A stretch of DNA of 30,217 nucleotides from positions 1-30,217 of the forward strand of contig JBLWGC010000013.1 in assembly GCA_048772705.1 (NCBI GenBank). Reading direction: 5' to 3'. The first letter of the stretch is position 1; each line of letters begins with the position of its first letter. The notes below the pieces were generated by a model. The model had not been told where the DNA came from and searched no databases. It saw nothing but the letters and a program-made list of their open reading frames with translations. Shown piece by piece: positions 7,943 to 14,771 of this stretch. Source of the DNA: Leidyana gryllorum EB-2025a. Its lineage: Eukaryota; Apicomplexa. Made by a program: the position numbers and the translations under genes.

Positions 7943-9564
7943 GTTTACTTAGTAAGTAAAGAAGTAACTTCACAACGAATGCTTAAGCAGTAGTGAATGC
8001 TCAACAACGAATGCTTAGTGAATTGCAGTTGAATTCTTTTTTATTCATACTGCTTTGTGTGCGTGTCTCTGCGAGACAGCAACATTGGCGCCTCTTACGA
8101 GTGCTGCCCTTTGTAGAACGTTTTAGTAAACGTAGACGACGCTTCACGTCAGCACTTGAGTCGTTTTTCATTGGGCGAGGACTTATGTCCTTACTTACAT
8201 AACACCGACACAGATGTTACCCGTATAACGACTTTACTTCATGCTGAGACGCGTAGTGCGCCGGTGGTTCCCATTAGACCACCCTTGACAGTTGCTAGAG
8301 CTCGCCGGTTCCGGAGTTGGCGCTCCTTCACCGGTTTCCCACTGGTGCACCCAGGATGCCCTAGCCCTTCCAAGTTCACCTTTCTGGATGTTCGGCGGCT
8401 ACAGAAGCACACACCTACTTGCCGCTAAGCAGGTACCGGTCGGTACACATACACTTAGAGGCCCCAGTCCGGATTCCAAGAGGAACTAGGCTCCCTCTCA
8501 AGTTGAGCCAAACTAGCATACTGCGCGTTGCCAAACCCTTCGATTCCCAGCGAAGAAAAGGGGTTTGTTACAACGACTCCCCGGCTCGCCGGGTTGACTG
8601 ATCGCACTGTAGGTTCTCTACAGCCAGCCTTTTAACAGATTTCGGACTTAAGTCCCCGCGACTCTGCGTACGTTCAATGTTCGCTACTAGGCCTGCCTGC
8701 CTTTCACTGAACACTCGCTGTCCTTAAAGGTACAGCTATGAGCCGAGGCTTTTAGTCCTACAGCCACATGTCGACTCCTGCTCCGGCTTATGCCCGGACG
8801 TCCCCCCTCCTTCTGGGAACTGGTGCTCCGTCACCTGATCATTTCGTGTTTGACTTAGAGAAAAATGAAGGTAACTTAGCCTAAACCAGCTTTCCGAACC
8901 CCAGGGTGATGGGTTTTCGACTTAGCAGAATTCGCGATCCGCTCGCCTGGCGGTCCGCGCGACTTAGCGGATTTTTCGTTGGCCGTCCCGGCGCCTCTTC
9001 CGTGACGATCCCACGATCCTCTCCGTGTGGCTGCTTGTGTGGCGATTTCTGCACAAGATGGCGGGCCGAGGCACCACGTGTTGTAACCCCAAGTCGCTAC
9101 TCGAGGGGAACGAGGCCCAGTTCTCATCTCTGCATACTTTCGACCACAAGTCAGACTTAGAACCAAGTTAGTATTTTTGCCGACAAGTCTACCACGAATA
9201 TGTCGCACACGACGGCGCAAAACAAGAACTACGACTTGTTGTACCAAGTGCAAAAGTTATCTTAGGCCGCCTCTTGCCTAGTCCAACTCTGACTTAGCCA
9301 ACCTGCTTGCGTGTGTCTCTCGCTCTGGTGTCTCTCTCACTCCACCCATGTGCCAGTCGCTTGCACTCTTGCGGAGCCTCGCGCTGGACACACACGGTAG
9401 TTCTCCCCGACACCACACTCTGATCATTCATGTGAGTGTCTGCACAGTTACACTGTTGCAGAGAGCTCAGACCACTAGGGTGCATTTGCCTTTACGCTTT
9501 AGTAGTAGTTGCTTTACGTTCGTTAATAATGCCTTTCACCATCTTATACATGCCCCTATATAAG
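7943..9564 (-). other. Retroelement 5' leader, about 1.6 kb
   Basis: Lies between the 5' LTR and the gag start. It is unusually long for an element with LTRs near 115 bp. It has no recognisable coding domain; the longest minus-strand frame (8876-9253) matches nothing I know. The plus-strand heptamer GACTTAG (CTAAGTC in element orientation) occurs at 8852, 8919, 8961, 9154 and 9291. Short GAATGCTTAAG / GAATGCTCAAC-like repeats lie at 7977-8023. No primer-binding site could be settled. Confidence 0.6.
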
Positions 9565-9678
9565 TGCCAAATATGTAGGGAAGTATCCAGATGGATGTTA
9601 ATTCGATTGGGAATTTCACCAAGTCGAATCTGGCCACCCGATAGGAAGTTGACCATCAGGCAAACACGAACTACAACA
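9565..9678 (-). repeat. 5' LTR (114 bp)
   Basis: Starts TGCCAAATATG and ends AACTACAACA on the plus strand. Identical to the left LTR over about 110 bases; only the few bases at the U5 end differ. Followed directly by the target duplication. Confidence 0.88.
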
Positions 9679-9683
9679 GTCCT
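9679..9683. repeat. Target-site duplication GTCCT (right copy)
   Basis: Partner of 2861-2865. The following sequence (CACTTTTTCGTGAAACC) continues the spacer that in the unoccupied paralogue at 11276-11338 joins Gln to Val. Confidence 0.85.
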
Positions 9684-9733
9684 CACTTTTTCGTGAAACC
9701 TCGCCACTTCTCTTGGTCTGCGGGACCTTCGCC

Positions 9734-9806
9734 GCAGCCATGATCTAGTGGTCACCACGTTTGCTTAACACGCAGAAGGTCCCGAGTTCGATCCTCGGTG
9801 GCTGTA
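9734..9806 (+). tRNA. tRNA-Val (AAC)
   Basis: Acceptor GCAGCCA/TGGCTGT (G1-U72), D arm with TCTAGTGGTCA, anticodon stem TTTGC/GCAGA with loop TTAACAC (AAC), T arm CCGAG-TTCGATC-CTCGG. It was the neighbour of the Gln-like locus at 2781 before the retroelement arrived. Confidence 0.85.
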
Positions 9807-9860
9807 GCTCGCAACTTTCAGCGACACCCAAATGAGACAATCTTAAGCGCAATCAACTGT

Positions 9861-9971
9861 GCTCTGAAACCAAGCATCGAATCCGGGTATTCCGCGTGAC
9901 AGGCGGAAATACTGACCAGACTTTTGGGGTTGAAGTCCGGCGCGTTGACGAGCGTCCGAGATGAAATAGTT
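9861..9971 (-). pseudogene. tRNA-Asp fragments
   Basis: 9861-9918 on the minus strand keeps a T arm and a GTC anticodon arm (TTCCGCCTGTCACGCGGAA) without its 5' acceptor. A separate plus-strand 5' piece (TCCGAGATGAAATAGT) is at 9955-9971. The same position in the related modules holds an Asp gene. Confidence 0.6.
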
Positions 9972-10027
9972 CTTTCTCGAGACTTCACGGGCACAAAACA
10001 TGCCATGTGGCGAGCCAAGAACACGGC

Positions 10028-10107
10028 GGCAAGATGGCCGGGTGGTCTGAAGCGCTGTGTTCAGGCCGCAGTTCTAAATCGCGTGGGCTCTAATCTCACG
10101 CTTGTCA
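10028..10107 (+). pseudogene. tRNA-Leu (CAG)-like, probably decayed
   Basis: Acceptor GGCAAGA/GCTTGTC and loop TTCAGGC (CAG) match Leu at 11589-11668. The T-loop is CTCTAAT rather than TTCGAAT, so the internal B box is lost, and two stems are weakened. Confidence 0.65.
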
Positions 10108-10153
10108 TGCATACTATGTCAAAAACCACGGAATGCTATGACGTCTGCACAGC

Positions 10154-10168
10154 GGGCGACTAGCTCAA
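10154..10168 (+). pseudogene. tRNA-Ala 5' fragment
   Basis: GGGCGACTAGCTCAA is the acceptor and D-stem start of Ala, in its usual upstream context (GTCTGCACAGC), cut off just before the Gly locus. Confidence 0.55.
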
Positions 10169-10179
10169 CGCTGGATTGT

Positions 10180-10250
10180 GCATCTGTGGTCTAGTGGTAG
10201 AATGTCTCGTTGCCACCGAGACGACCCAGGTTCGATTCCCGACAGACGCA
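10180..10250 (+). tRNA. tRNA-Gly (GCC), weak
   Basis: Loop TTGCCAC (GCC) on TCTCG/CGAGA. The acceptor GCATCTG/CAGACGC has one mismatch, and the T stem CCAGG/CCCGA has two. Functional status is doubtful. Confidence 0.65.
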
Positions 10251-10394
10251 GGAGGCACGCCTCAAACCGCCGTGGCAAATTAACAGAAACGCTAACAAGC
10301 TTGGTCGGCACGAGGCCGGGGCATTCTGACACTTGATGTAACAACCCCCTGACATAGAATCGAATGCGAGTTACGCGGTGGCACGGCGGTGATC

Positions 10395-10468
10395 GCTCCC
10401 CTAGCTCAGCTGGTTAGAGCATCGGCCTTATGTGCCGAAGGTCGAGGGTTCGATCCCCCCGGGGAGCA
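10395..10468 (+). tRNA. tRNA-Ile (TAT), intronless
   Basis: Acceptor GCTCCCC/GGGGAGC fully paired, D arm GCTC-AGCTGGTTA-GAGC, anticodon stem TCGGC/GCCGA with loop CTTATGT (TAT), T arm GAGGG-TTCGATC-CCCCC with one mismatch. Many animal Ile(UAU) genes have an intron; this one does not. Only copy in the window. Confidence 0.88.
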
Positions 10469-10610
10469 AATCCACCCAATGACAGCCGAACGCGACCGCC
10501 GAGTACTCCAGCATTTGACACCTATGAGTGCCCTAGCCGGGCAGGCCGACCAGGAGGCTGTTTGACCTTCAGGTATCATTCTCCCTCGCTTGGAAGAACG
10601 TTGCAAGTGG

Positions 10611-10663
10611 GTGTTGTAGCTCAGTCGGCAGAGTCTACCCCCTAACCACTCGGGCAAGTTGCC
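10611..10663. pseudogene. Fused tRNA halves: Asn 5' piece (+) joined to Ser 5' half (-)
   Basis: Plus-strand TGTAGCTCAGTCGGCAGAG (Asn acceptor edge and D arm) runs directly into the minus-strand 5' half of Ser (10634-10663), broken at the anticodon stem. The break is the outer end of the large inverted repeat; the mirror position (28042-28122) holds an intact Ser(AGA). Confidence 0.75.
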
Positions 10664-10734
10664 ACCTCCAACTGGGCATCTTGCGCCCAGTGCCGTCACA
10701 TACGGTTCAGCAAGCTCGACTCGGACGTCTCGCG

Positions 10735-10786
10735 CTGCCCGAACCTGCGGTCTCCCCTTGCGCTCTACCGACGGACTTGGGGCGGC
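10735..10786 (-). pseudogene. tRNA-Lys-derived pseudogene
   Basis: GCCGCCC acceptor and D arm with CGGTAGAGCG, then a collapsed anticodon/T region. Outer, diverged partner of 27908-27970. Confidence 0.6.
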
Positions 10787-10886
10787 GACGAAGCTCGGAC
10801 TTAGTAACAAATTCCATTCGTATTGATCGTTGAATCTTGGGCCTTCCTCGGGTACAGGGCGAAGCTGTATCAGAGATGCACTCACT

Positions 10887-10960
10887 TGGTCACGCCCGGA
10901 CTCCAACCGGGGACTCAGAACTTATTAGGCTCACGCTATGGCCGCCTGAAATACGCGACC
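10887..10960 (-). pseudogene. tRNA-Ile (AAT)-like pseudogene
   Basis: Partner of 27748-27821. The loop CTAATAA (AAT) is readable. The T-loop is TTGGAGT and this copy's 5' acceptor is more eroded than the right one. It marks the outer edge of the near-identical tract. Confidence 0.55.
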
Positions 10961-10962
10961 GC

Positions 10963-11204
10963 TTCAGAGTTGAGGTCAACAGTCACTAGCCGAAGGAGCC
11001 GACTGATGTGTTCAGCAAAGCCTTATGATTGGTACTGAACCGGCCACTCCGACCTTCGTCCACCCCGCCAAGCAGTCATTCCAAAGGCAAATACTGACAT
11101 CGAGAAGGGGGTGTACCTACACCACTAACAGTCCCGCACGGGAATCCCGACCGAAGGTGCGCTGGTCCGGATGGCTGTACCGACTCTTTTAGGATGGGCT
11201 GAAT
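10963..11204. other. Spacer, no gene seen
   Basis: About 240 bases between the Ile-like locus and Gln without a tRNA fold. It is preserved almost base for base at 27504-27745, so it was copied along with the genes. Confidence 0.6.
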
Positions 11205-11276
11205 GGTTGCGTGGTGTAGTGGTTAGCACTGGAGACTTTGAATCTCCCGACCTGGGTTCGATTCCCGGCGCGACCT
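11205..11276 (+). tRNA. tRNA-Gln (TTG)
   Basis: Acceptor GGTTGCG/CGCGACC, D arm with TAGTGGTTAGCAC, anticodon stem GGAGA/TCTCC with loop CTTTGAA (TTG), T arm CTGGG-TTCGATT-CCCGG. Its downstream flank GGTCCTCAC is the unoccupied form of the retroelement target. Confidence 0.92.
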
Positions 11277-11338
11277 TGGAACTGGTCCTCACTACTTCGT
11301 GAAACTTCGCTATCCCTTGGGCTGCGGGGACCATCCGT

Positions 11339-11387
11339 GCAGCCATGGTCTAGCGGTTACGACGTAGTTCGATCCTCCGTGGCTGTA
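11339..11387 (+). pseudogene. tRNA-Val mini-gene lacking the anticodon arm (49 bases)
   Basis: Acceptor GCAGCCA/TGGCTGT and the D arm are intact, then the sequence jumps from TTACGACGT to AGTTCGATCCTCCG: the anticodon arm, variable loop and start of the T stem are cleanly missing. Mirror copy 27321-27369. Confidence 0.8.
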
Positions 11388-11422
11388 GCTTGCAACTTTC
11401 AGCGGCAACCAAAAGAGACAAT

Positions 11423-11494
11423 CTGCGACACCGGGCATCGAACCCGGATCTTCCGCGTGACAGGCAGAAGTCCTGACCACTACTTTATCTCGGA
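11423..11494 (-). tRNA. tRNA-Asp (GTC), degenerate
   Basis: Loop CTGTCAC (GTC). The D arm carries changes (GATAAAGTAGTGGTCAGG) and the acceptor TCCGAGA/TGTCGCA has two mismatches, one more than the mirror copy at 27214-27285. Probably a pseudogene. Confidence 0.6.
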
Positions 11495-11588
11495 CGCTCG
11501 TCAACGCGCCGGACTTCAACCGCGAAAGTCTTCCTTCTCGAAACTTCACGGACAAAAAACGCGTGGAGCGACGAACCAACAAGACTGC

Positions 11589-11668
11589 GGCAAGATGGCC
11601 GAGTGGTCTAAGGCTCTGTGTTCAGGCCGCAGTCCGAAAGGGCGTGGGTTCGAATCCCACTCTTGTTG
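11589..11668 (+). tRNA. tRNA-Leu (CAG)
   Basis: Class II: acceptor GGCAAGA/TCTTGTT, D arm GCCGAGTGGTCTAAGGC, anticodon stem CTGTG/CGCAG with loop TTCAGGC (CAG), variable arm AGTCCGAAAGGGC, T arm GTGGG-TTCGAAT-CCCAC. No intron and no downstream oligo-T. Confidence 0.9.
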
Positions 11669-11729
11669 TCAGCCGTTGTATTGTATTGGTAAGTAGTCCC
11701 CTCTCGATGTCGTTCGAGCTACATACGGC

Positions 11730-11800
11730 TGCACCTGCCGGGACTCGAACCCGGGTTACGACCTTGGAAGGGTCGCATCTTACCCTTAGACCACAAGTGC
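11730..11800 (-). tRNA. tRNA-Gly (TCC)
   Basis: Acceptor GCACTTG/CAGGTGC, A box TGGTCTAAGGG, anticodon stem CGACC/GGTCG with loop CTTCCAA (TCC), T arm CCGGG-TTCGAGT-CCCGG. Head of the Gly-Leu-Asp-Val-Gln module. Confidence 0.92.
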
Positions 11801-11950
11801 AATTGCGAAAGAGTTGCAGCACCCCGAGACACTCGGGCGATTTCTGCGCGCCACCGTCCGCCATACACCCAAAATTGTCCACCGACTTCAAACTCATTGG
11901 CATGTGGTCAGGGATGGATTTCCAACATCTTCAACCTTCAGGTCATCTTT

Positions 11951-12022
11951 AGGGCACGCGCGGAGTTGAACCACGGACTTGCTGATCTGCAGTCAGCTGC
12001 TCTACCACTGAGCTACGTACCC
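11951..12022 (-). tRNA. tRNA-Cys (GCA)
   Basis: Acceptor GGGTACG/CGTGCCC, D arm GCTC-AGTGGTA-GAGC, anticodon stem GCTGA/TCAGC with loop CTGCAGA (GCA), T arm CGTGG-TTCAACT-CCGCG. Mirror copy 26686-26757. Confidence 0.92.
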
Positions 12023-12118
12023 ACAAAACACCCGTCATACTCGCTCAACTCGATTTTGTCTTCTCGTTTGATGCAAAACGGCCGTTATTGTGCACGAGCT
12101 TGAACAACAACGAGTCAT

Positions 12119-12189
12119 GAATCTGTGGTCTAGTGGTAGAATGTCTCGTTGCCATCGAGACGACCCGGGTTCGATTCCCGGCACATGCA
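12119..12189 (+). tRNA. tRNA-Gly (GCC), acceptor degenerate
   Basis: The anticodon arm (TTGCCAT) and T arm are perfect and TTTT follows after about 16 bases. The acceptor GAATCTG/CACATGC has two mismatches against GCATCTG/CAGATGC elsewhere. Mirror copy 26519-26589 has the same changes. Confidence 0.7.
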
Positions 12190-12266
12190 GAAGACACATG
12201 ATTGTTTTCCCACCCTTCCAGGGATTCACGCTTGAGTTGGTGTTTGACCCCTCCAACCACATCGCA

Positions 12267-12287
12267 CGACAACTGCTGGATTTGAAC
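12267..12287 (-). pseudogene. tRNA-Ser 3' fragment
   Basis: The T arm and 3' acceptor of Ser (CAAATCCAGCAGTTGTCG) without the rest. Mirror copy 26421-26441. Confidence 0.6.
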
Positions 12288-12322
12288 GCAACTTGTCCCA
12301 TCGGGTGAACCGACGACCAAGA

Positions 12323-12389
12323 GGGCTGTGCTGGGAATCGAACCAGGACTCCACCCTGAGGAGGGGTCATAGCACTAGACCAAACAGCC
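12323..12389 (-). pseudogene. tRNA-Pro (AGG)-like, shortened
   Basis: Acceptor GGCTGTT/CACAGCC and loop TCAGGGT (AGG). At 67 bases it has lost about five bases around the 3' anticodon stem and variable loop. Mirror copy 26319-26385. Confidence 0.7.
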
Positions 12390-12530
12390 CATCGGTCCGT
12401 GGTGCAAATGGCTGGTACAGTCGAGAGACTGGTCATAATATGTCAAGAACCACTAAATGCTATGGGGTCTGCACAGCGGAATGATATAGCACAGCCACGA
12501 CCGATGGAGTTGATGCCCGATCACATAACA

Positions 12531-12612
12531 CGACAACTGCTGGATTCGAACCAGCGCGGGCCAGGCCCAATAGACTTCTAGACTAACCCCTTAACCACTC
12601 GGGCAAGCTGCT
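12531..12612 (-). tRNA. tRNA-Ser (AGA), weak
   Basis: Class II with loop CTAGAAG (AGA). The anticodon stem TTAGT/TCTAT has two mismatches and the first acceptor pair is A-C. Mirror copy 26096-26177. Confidence 0.7.
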
Positions 12613-12696
12613 ACCTGTCGAATTCGACATGTCGCGGAAGTGACCAAATACCCCCATGTTCAGCCTGGCCTGCGGCATTGATAGATGTCTAAACTG

Positions 12697-12741
12697 ACCT
12701 CTCGCGTGCAAAGTCACCGCTCTACCACTTGAGATTGCCGC
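12697..12741 (-). pseudogene. tRNA-Ala (TGC)-like fragment
   Basis: D arm with TCAAGTGGTAGAGC and an anticodon loop with TTTGCAC (TGC), then no T arm or 3' acceptor. A related fuller version is at 15437-15505 and the mirror copy at 25967-26011. Confidence 0.55.
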
Positions 12742-12829
12742 CGACCCGCCAAACCTAGGTGAACTTCCAATCTGAGACCGACTCACAGTTCTCTGGCGCC
12801 TCATTCGTCAGTGCAACTGTTGTGACTCG

Positions 12830-12901
12830 TCCACTGTAGTCTAAGTGGCTAGGATATGCGGCTCTCACCCGCACGATCCGGGTTCAAGTCCGACAGTGGA
12901 A
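12830..12901 (+). tRNA. tRNA-Glu (CTC), T-arm defect
   Basis: Acceptor TCCACTG/CAGTGGA and loop CTCTCAC (CTC) are perfect. The 3' T stem reads GTCCGACAG, one base short of GTCCCGGCAG. Mirror copy 25807-25878. Confidence 0.75.
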
Positions 12902-12977
12902 GTCATTGGACTATTCGAGCAAAGTGCTTCAGTAACCTCCGTCAATAGTGACTGACTCGTGATCTTCGGCTTGCATT

Positions 12978-13049
12978 GCCTTCTTAGCTTAGGGGCAGAG
13001 CATTCGCTTAGTAAGCGAAAGGTCGCCGGTTCGTTTCCGGCAGGAGGCT
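12978..13049 (+). tRNA. tRNA-Thr (AGT)
   Basis: Acceptor GCCTTCT/AGGAGGC with one G-U, loop TTAGTAA, T arm GCCGG-TTCGTTT-CCGGC (an altered T-loop). Mirror copy 25659-25730. Confidence 0.85.
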
Positions 13050-13140
13050 CGACTGCATCGACTGGGCACCTGCAAAGCTGAACCACTAGCTCAACGCAGA
13101 CTGCGGCCGAGTCTCGGGGTGCTGAAGCTCTTTCTCGAGT

Positions 13141-13211
13141 GCACTTGTGGTCCAAGGGTAGGATGCGAGCTTCCCATGCTCGCAGCCCGGGTTCGAGTCC
13201 CGGCAGGTGCA
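13141..13211 (+). tRNA. tRNA-Gly (CCC)
   Basis: Same body as Gly(TCC): acceptor GCACTTG/CAGGTGC, anticodon stem CGAGC/GCTCG, loop TTCCCAT (CCC), T arm CCGGG-TTCGAGT-CCCGG. Mirror copy 25497-25567. Confidence 0.92.
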
Positions 13212-13286
13212 GCCGATGGTACAGACTTGACCATGGCTGCAGCAATATTTTCAACCGGGGCGAAGAGCAATGCACTTTAGACTGCT

Positions 13287-13358
13287 TGTCCGAGCCAGGA
13301 ATCGAGCCTAGGTTTGCACGGCCACAACGTGCTGTCCTAACCACTAGACGACTCGGAC
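13287..13358 (-). tRNA. tRNA-His (GTG)
   Basis: Acceptor GTCCGAG/CTCGGAC fully paired, D arm with TCTAGTGGTTAGGA, anticodon stem GCACG/CGTGC with loop TTGTGGC (GTG), T arm CTAGG-CTCGATT-CCTGG. G-1 is not encoded, as normal in eukaryotes. Mirror copy 25350-25421. Confidence 0.92.
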
Positions 13359-13425
13359 AATCGTTGAGCGAGGCTGTAGAGGTAGCGAAGCATCGATCAG
13401 GATGGAATGAAGTTCACTCCTCAAC

Positions 13426-13504
13426 TCCCGGCGGACGGAATTTGCTCGTCGAATATTTGATGCCACCACTACAATCACATGCGTTGCCATCTAAGCAACT
13501 CGGG
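13426..13504 (-). pseudogene. tRNA-Tyr-like with 7-base intron, degenerate
   Basis: Mirror copy of 25204-25282. Reads TTGTAG, then TGGTGGC, then A in the anticodon loop: GTA with a 7-base insert after position 37, where eukaryotic tRNA introns sit. The D and T arms are poorly paired. Confidence 0.6.
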
Positions 13505-13599
13505 CCGTAAGATTACTCCGCGGCGGTACACCGCACCCAGAACGACATCGACGTCGCAACGGAAGCCATTAACACTCTGGAACTCAGAATGAAAGTAAC

Positions 13600-13683
13600 G
13601 CACAGATGCCCGAGTGGTCTGAGGGGCCAGACTCAAGTTCTGGTAGGCGCAAGTCTGCATGGGTTCGAATCCCATTCTGTGCA
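13600..13683 (+). tRNA. tRNA-Leu (CAA), intronless
   Basis: Class II: acceptor GCACAGA/TCTGTGC, D arm with GAGTGGTCTGAGG, anticodon stem CCAGA/TCTGG with loop CTCAAGT (CAA), long variable arm, T arm ATGGG-TTCGAAT-CCCAT. Many animal Leu(CAA) genes have an intron; none here. It lies at the inner edge of the near-identical tract. Confidence 0.93.
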
Positions 13684-13746
13684 ACGGCGATCATCCCAAA
13701 AAAAAGCTGGAAAAGGCCACAGTCGGTTGCATGCACCCGAGTATTC

Positions 13747-13816
13747 GGCTGTTGCTCTGCTGGTATGATCCTTCCTCAGAGTGGAAGGAGTCCTGGGTTC
13801 GATTCCAGAACAGCCC
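13747..13816 (+). pseudogene. tRNA-Pro-like pseudogene with AGA anticodon
   Basis: Acceptor GGCTGTT/AACAGCC is intact, but the A box is changed (GCTCTGCTGG), the anticodon loop is TCAGAGT (AGA, no U33), and the T stem is one base short. Confidence 0.65.
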
Positions 13817-13957
13817 TATTGGTCGTCGTTTGACTTGACCGGACATGTTGCCCTCAGAATCAACACAGCCACCTCGTTAGCCCGCTTCGGTGGGGCAGTC
13901 AGGGCAACTAACATCTCGAAAATCACATTTCGGCTACCTCTTCCATGTTGCAGACTG

Positions 13958-14029
13958 AGCAGTGTAGCTCAGTGGAAGAGTGTTAGGCTCATAACGCAAA
14001 GGTCCGTCGATCGAAACGACGCACTGCTA
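13958..14029 (+). tRNA. Initiator-like tRNA-Met (CAT), anticodon stem weak
   Basis: Initiator features: A1:U72 acceptor AGCAGTG/CACTGCT, fully paired T arm CGTCG/CGACG with the loop ATCGAAA, and CTCATAA (CAT). However the anticodon stem TTAGG/CGCAA lacks the three G-C pairs typical of initiators and has two mismatches. Confidence 0.65.
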
Positions 14030-14077
14030 AGTGTGCGCAGAAGGGAACAGTTGCAGGATAGATTGGCTCGTGAGCCA

Positions 14078-14148
14078 AGCCTGCTGCCCGAATCGAACCG
14101 GCGACCTTTCACTTACTAAGCGAATGCTCTGCCCCAAGCTAAAAAGGC
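14078..14148 (-). pseudogene. tRNA-Thr (AGT)-like, decayed
   Basis: Loop TTAGTAA is kept; the acceptor GCCTTTT/AGCAGGC, the T stem and the D loop (one base lost) carry mismatches. Confidence 0.65.
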
Positions 14149-14279
14149 AATGTTAACTGGACATCACGGGTGAGGAGTCCCTATTGACGGAAGTTACTGA
14201 AGCACATTGTTCCACCACTCAACACTCCCACTGCTCCACCCACCGGCAAATAGGGTGTAACTAAGTTGAGAGCTTCCTT

Positions 14280-14352
14280 GCCGCCCTAGCTCAGTCGGTA
14301 GAGCGCAAGACTTTTAATCTTGCAGTCGCGGGTTCGAGCCCCGCGGGCGGTG
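14280..14352 (+). tRNA. tRNA-Lys (TTT)
   Basis: Acceptor GCCGCCC/GGGCGGT (G1-U72), D arm GCTC-AGTCGGTA-GAGC, anticodon stem CAAGA/TCTTG with loop CTTTTAA (TTT), T arm GCGGG-TTCGAGC-CCCGC. All other arms fully paired. Confidence 0.93.
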
Positions 14353-14414
14353 TGGATCTCTATTTCCCTGGAAGTAAGAATGGAACTGTTGCCTACAAGC
14401 ACATTCAGCTGGAT

Positions 14415-14481
14415 TTCCACTGCTGGGACTTGAACCCGGATCGTGCGGGCCGCATATCCTAGCCACTTAGTCTACAGTGGA
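14415..14481 (-). pseudogene. tRNA-Glu with the anticodon loop deleted
   Basis: Acceptor, D and T regions match Glu, but ATGCGG runs straight into CCGCAC: about six bases including the whole anticodon are missing (67 against 73 bases). Confidence 0.85.
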
Positions 14482-14603
14482 CAACTCCCTCAGCTGCAGC
14501 TTTCGCCGAGAGCCGTACCCTCTTGCAAGACGTGGTCTGTCGGGTGCACCTACAACAAAGGTTGCAGAATCCTGCGGTAGAAAGAGGAGGGTCTCTCTAG
14601 CTG

Positions 14604-14676
14604 GGTCTTGTAGCTCACTCGGCAGAGCGTGTGGCTGTTAACCACAAAGTCGCAGGTTCGAAACCTGCCAGGACCG
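14604..14676 (+). tRNA. tRNA-Asn (GTT)
   Basis: Acceptor GGTCTTG/CAGGACC, D arm GCTC/GAGC, anticodon stem TGTGG/CCACA with loop CTGTTAA (GTT), T arm GCAGG-TTCGAAA-CCTGC. Confidence 0.93.
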
Positions 14677-14771
14677 TTTCAGAGGCACCCCAGACACTGA
14701 CTGCCCTGCTCTCGCACTTGTGGTCTGCGACCCTTCAGAGTGACTCCCGCCACGTGCAGCCGTACGTACTT

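Larger units (their letters stand above)
2866..9678 (-). mobile_element. Ty3/gypsy LTR retrotransposon, whole-looking and young
   Basis: About 6.8 kb on the minus strand. Parts in element order: 5' LTR 9565-9678, leader 7943-9564, gag 6719-7942, pol 3018-6713 (protease, reverse transcriptase, RNase H, integrase, chromodomain-like tail), polypurine tract, 3' LTR 2866-2980. The order with integrase after RNase H is Ty3/gypsy (Metaviridae). Both reading frames are open through all expected domains and the LTRs match except in the last few bases, so it looks whole and recently inserted. No envelope gene is present. It splits a Gln-Val tRNA pair. Confidence 0.95.
10634..13780 (+). repeat. Large inverted repeat, left arm (about 3.1 kb)
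   Basis: Each locus here has an opposite-strand partner at 38708 minus its position. From 10962 to 13676 the arms are almost identical and colinear without indels. At both ends (Ile-like and Lys-like on the outside, the Pro-like locus on the inside) they are clearly homologous but more diverged. Confidence 0.92.

Noticed and set aside
3033-7993. Plus-strand open frames opposite gag and pol
   Set aside because: Shadows of the real minus-strand frames; no domains.
8086-8096. TTGGCGCC at 8086-8096 resembling a primer-binding site
   Set aside because: It reads TGG on the plus strand while the element is on the minus strand, and lies about 1.5 kb from the 5' LTR.
8876-9253. Minus-strand frame of 125 codons in the retroelement leader
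   Set aside because: No recognisable domain, Arg-rich and low-complexity, overlaps the heptamer repeats; no reason to call it a gene.
9550-9570. TGGCACTTATATAGG next to the 5' LTR as primer-binding site
   Set aside because: It begins with TGG in element orientation, but it complements no tRNA 3' end in this window and overlaps the LTR end implied by the target duplication. Left unresolved.
12390-12530. Possible further tRNA between Pro and Ser
   Set aside because: Only the conserved spacer (GGTCTGCACAGCGG) that normally precedes Ala is present; no D, anticodon or T arm follows.
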